A stretch of 25,113 bases of DNA from Cylindrobasidium torrendii FP15055 ss-10 (Eukaryota > Basidiomycota > Agaricomycetes > Agaricales > Physalacriaceae), in NCBI GenBank assembly GCA_000934385.1, contig KN880745.1, positions 1 through 25,113 on the forward strand. The letters are read 5' to 3'. Below are positions 21,909 to 25,113 of the stretch, piece by piece (the first letter of the stretch is position 1; each line of letters begins with the position of its first letter). The position numbers and the translations under genes are program-made. The notes under the pieces were generated by a model. That model saw only the letters and a program-made list of their open reading frames with translations, did no database searches and had not been told where the DNA came from.

Positions 21909-23606
21909 ATGAAGCTCATTCTCCTACCTGCCGCTCTGGCCTCTCTGCATGCCGTCCATGCGCATGGCATCAACCCCGAACATATTCACAAGCGCCAGGA
22001 GACCACGACGACGTCAAGCTCAAGCGTTGCTGCAGCCACTGGCTCGTCCAGCGCTGCGGCAGCTGGTTCTGGTTCTGCATCTTCCGCCGCAGCCCCTGCG
22101 GCTGCGACTGGAGCATCGGTGCCCGCCTCTATCGCGACTCTTTCCGGGAGCGGCGTCCCTGCGCTCAGTGCATTGACATTTGGCATGCCCACCGGCACAA
22201 CCTACGCGCCAACGACAACCTACACTGGAGGCGCCGAGGCCACTCAGGTCTCGTCGGCCATCGCGACGTGGTCATATACCCTCTCTGAATGGCCTGCAAT
22301 GGATAAGACTCCTCCCACTGGTATGTTTCATTTTCTGAATGGTCAACTATGAACCAAAGGCTAAGTGGAGTGTAGACTCGGACGAAGTCAAGGAGTGGAT
22401 GAAGGAGCTCGAGGGACACGATATTCCCGATTTGGAGCCCACTGTCGACGGTACTTGCGCGAGCGACCCCAACAATGTGGCGGACGCAGAGAGTCGTGGA
22501 TGGTGGTCGTGTGGCCACTACACGCGCGACACAGACATCACTGTCTGCCCCGACCAGTACACCTGGGGCGTTACTTTCGATGATGGTCCATCTCCCTACA
22601 CCGGCAAGCTGCTCCCGTACCTTGCTGAGAACGACATCACCTCGACTTTCTTCGTTGTTGGCTCCCGCGTTATCGAGTACCCGGACCTCCTTCGTGAGGA
22701 GTTCATGGCTGGCCACGAGATTGCTGTCCATACCTGGTCGCATCCCGTACGTCTTGTTTCATCAGCTATCCTCACTCAGCCAGAAAACTAAGCTTTTTCT
22801 ATAGCACATGACAACCAAGACGAACGAGGAGCTCGTCGCTGAACTCGGATGGACTCGCAAGGCCATCAAGGAGGTACTTGGATATACCCCGACGCTCATG
22901 CGTCCGCCCTACGGCGATATTGACGACCGCGTCCGCGCCATTTCGCTCGCTATGGGAATGGTCCCCGTCATCTGGACTGTCGCCAACAACGTCGCGTTTG
23001 ATACGAATGGTGCGTGAAAACTGGTTGCGTTTCGCTTGTTAAATACTTATATATGATCCAGATTGGAACGTCGCTGGGGGCACAAAGACCGGCGAACAGT
23101 GTGTTGAGACATTCTCTGAGCTTATCGGCAATGCCACCACCATTGATACTGGGTATGTGCTCTTAGATGGGGAGACTTGGGGTGGTATGCTAATAGGATA
23201 TGCAGTTTCATCGTTCTTGAGCACGATCTCTTCGAGCTGACGGTCGACCTTGCCATCGGATACAACCTTCCCGCCGCTCTCAAGCATGACCCGCCCTTCA
23301 AGGTAAGTTTCACCTCCACTCGATTCTCCAATTCCTCTGCTTTGCTTTTCAATCAACTAACCCACGCTTCAGCTCGAGGCCGTCGGCAAGTGCAACAACA
23401 TCCCCACGTCCAATTTGTACAAGGAGACAAACCAAAACTCCTCCTTCCCGTATGATGGCTCGAGCTCGAGCTCAAACGGCAGCTCGTCCTCCGGCTCCTC
23501 GTCATCCTCGGGCAGCAGTGGTGGAAGTGATGGTGCCGCAGCAGTCGGTGTGCCCATCGTCCTGGTGGGTGTCGCAGCGCTCGCTGCCAGCTTGATGGCA
23601 TTGTAG
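21909..23606 (+). CDS. Chitin deacetylase, secreted and GPI-anchored, 6 exons
   Basis: Carbohydrate esterase family 4 enzyme that removes acetyl groups from wall chitin to give chitosan. Exons: 21909-22320, 22376-22746, 22805-23009, 23062-23152, 23206-23302 and 23373-23606; 469 residues. In order: signal peptide (MKLILLPAALASLHAVHA), a Lys-Arg at 28-29 fit for Kex2 cleavage, and an Ala/Ser/Thr-rich linker to about 115. The NodB domain follows with all its motifs: TFDDGPS at 204-210 (base Asp206, metal Asp207), HTWSH at 256-260 (metal His256 and His260), RPPYGD at 294-299, a DW pair at 330-331, and LEHD at 364-367 with the catalytic His366. The C-terminus has a long Ser/Gly tract, then small residues and a hydrophobic end (VPIVLVGVAALAASLMAL), the usual GPI signal. 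Nothing appears to be missing from the active site. The enzyme should act at the plasma membrane-wall interface. Confidence 0.95.
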
Positions 23607-23846
23607 ACTACTACTTTCTGTGTTTTACCTTGAGCGCTACAGTAAAGTGGATTGTCCTTAGTCACTGGTCACTTACGAGTTTATGCAATGAGTGGTAGTC
23701 TGTATACAAACGTATTCTTTGCTTTATTCACGCCTGCTTTGCGTTGGACTATTACCTAGACTCCCGTTGCACATTTATACGCACATGTCCTCTTTTCTGG
23801 ATGCTACTGTACTGAGCGAATCCGGATTTTTGTTTAATTTTCTTAC

Positions 23847-24660
23847 TTAATGTAGATACCCAAGCGGTACGGATTGGAGCTTGGTGAGCAACGAACAGAT
23901 ATAGTCGTAGAGGTTAGAAGATTTATAGAAGCTACCGTCCTTCGAGCTTTTCCAGGGAAAGCTTGAGGGCCTCTGAGTGCAGTGCGCCAGGTTATCTATG
24001 CTCTTTTCCATCACTCCCATATATATATCGTCTTCAATTATTGAGCCTAAGCATGAAACTGGAGGGCGACCGTCCAGCTGTCCCATCGACTCAGGTGTTT
24101 CCTGCAAGGCTGTTGCATTAAATAGATATTGCTCACTTTCGGACGTACCAGCTTCATATAGCCCATCCGGTATCAGACTGTACCATGGGAAAAGACGTTG
24201 GTGGGCCTGAGGCAAGCGGTTTCGTATTTGTATGCGACGCGATCTCTCGACTGGCCTCGTTGACGAGTAGCGTTTATCACTCGCCCTCCCACAGTTGAAC
24301 GTTGAAATTTGAAACTCGGTGTAAGGGACAAGGGCAGTGAACAGACTGCAGGAGCTTCTGTGAATCCATTAGCGAGTAGGAGTCATCTCAATCATCTCCT
24401 GGCATTGAAGACCTGCCGTCGAACTCACTGCTTACAATGGGAGAACACGTTTGCGGGCAAGGCGAATTGAAAAACACACTCTGCATATACAGCTCCTGAA
24501 GATACCTTTCTAGACGTGGCGAGACCAAGCTGAAGGAACTTGAATCATCCGAAGTACCCAGTTGAATGAAATCTGTTTGGAGTGAATTTGGACAAGCAAC
24601 TTGAAGGTCCAAGCGACGGACGGCGATATATTGGAAAATATTATAGTCGAGCGTGCTCAC
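23847..24660 (-). other. Two minus-strand ORFs, possible decayed or unresolved gene
   Basis: Two open stretches, 24660-24388 and 24215-23847, have protein-like composition. The first includes YIAVRRLDLQVACPNSLQTD and RLERYLQELYMQS, with a leucine spacing that recalls LRR-type fungal proteins. The second includes PESMGQLDGRPPVSCLGSII and ends PLGYLH. A GTAAGC donor-like site lies at the end of the first, but I could not build an in-frame junction between them or find a convincing start. An unfinished model, a relic and chance are all possible. Confidence 0.2.
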
Positions 24661-24722
24661 CGTGAGGGACTGGAATTACTGAAGGAACATACCGAAATGA
24701 TTTAATCTAGAGGTTTATATGA

Positions 24723-24768
24723 TGTGCCAGTGTACGCTGTATGCACAGTGACACTTTGTGCCAGTGTA
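24723..24768 (+). repeat. Short direct repeat, TGTGCCAGTGTA twice
   Basis: The 12-mer occurs at 24723-24734 and again at 24757-24768, 34 bp apart start to start. The sequence between contains a partly complementary CACAGTGACAC, so a small hairpin could form. A local duplication is the simplest explanation; a protein-binding site pair is conceivable but unsupported. Confidence 0.4.
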
Positions 24769-25113
24769 ATTGGATTCCACTTCCATTGCCTTAACTGAGT
24801 CCACAAATGAAGGCCGCTTCAAACAATGATGGTGGGAATATCATGCTGGAGAAGCGTGAAGGAAAACGAGCCGACGAAAGTCTCAGGATAGAAAGTTGTG
24901 AATGAGTTTCGCCGCCTATCAGTGTGATTTCGCTTCACTAGTATTCTCAATCCAGTTTTATTTCACACTAGCACGGATTACATAATGCAAAAGCCGTCCT
25001 ACATATTCTTGTGTAGGGTACTATCACTGCCCCTGACGTGAATAATGTACCCTGAGTGAATAAAGTTGGAATTTGCGAGGAGGGATAGCCTGCCACACCG
25101 TACGAATTTCAGT

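Larger units (their letters stand above)
23607..25113. other. Right-edge region without a firm gene
   Basis: The left part is the chitin deacetylase 3' untranslated region. Beyond that, only two minus-strand ORFs (described separately) stand out. From 24661 to the end I see no plausible coding sequence on either strand apart from a short direct repeat near 24723. No RNA gene or mobile-element end could be supported. Confidence 0.5.

Overview
This window is nuclear DNA from a mushroom-forming basidiomycete (Agaricomycetes; a closer placement is not possible from the sequence alone). Genes are dense and broken by many introns of about 50-60 nt with GTRNGT donors and CAG/TAG acceptors. The gene content also fits: a class I hydrophobin, a GPI-type chitin deacetylase, a basidiomycete beta-tubulin and lineage-typical membrane proteins. 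All exon models were built by hand from reading-frame continuity and splice signals; no transcript data were available.

Left part (1-7.8 kb): three multi-exon membrane-protein genes. An EamA/DMT-type transporter (337-2662, +, 11 exons) meets tail-to-tail a DUF3433-like transmembrane protein (5309-2872, -, 10 exons). That gene shares a divergent intergenic region of about 0.9 kb with a seven-transmembrane receptor-like protein (6197-7778, +, 7 exons).

Middle (7.8-12.4 kb): a gene-poor stretch of 4.6 kb. It holds no long ORF, but it has three intron-shaped elements and one possible small two-exon gene (9258-9555); it may contain decayed genes. It ends at a clear TATA box and a secreted class I hydrophobin (12468-12928).

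Right part (14-23.6 kb): five genes, all on +. These are beta-tubulin (14070-15845, 8 exons, 445 aa), a possibly mitochondrial protein of unknown function (16411-17310), an F-box/LRR-like protein with an apparent 1-nt frameshift in a T run (17449-18897), the RNA polymerase III repressor Maf1 (19651-20738) and a secreted, GPI-anchored chitin deacetylase (21909-23606). The last 1.5 kb has only weak minus-strand ORFs.

The genes do not form a pathway or a recognisable cluster. Hydrophobin and chitin deacetylase both act at the cell surface; tubulin and Maf1 are housekeeping genes. I found no clear new multi-gene system. The points most worth following up are the Cys165/Tyr167 pair in beta-tubulin, a long acidic insertion inside Maf1 box C, the frameshifted F-box gene, the near-uniform GTGCGT donors in the transporter gene, the short hydrophobin loop, and the gene relics in the 8.2-9.6 kb region.
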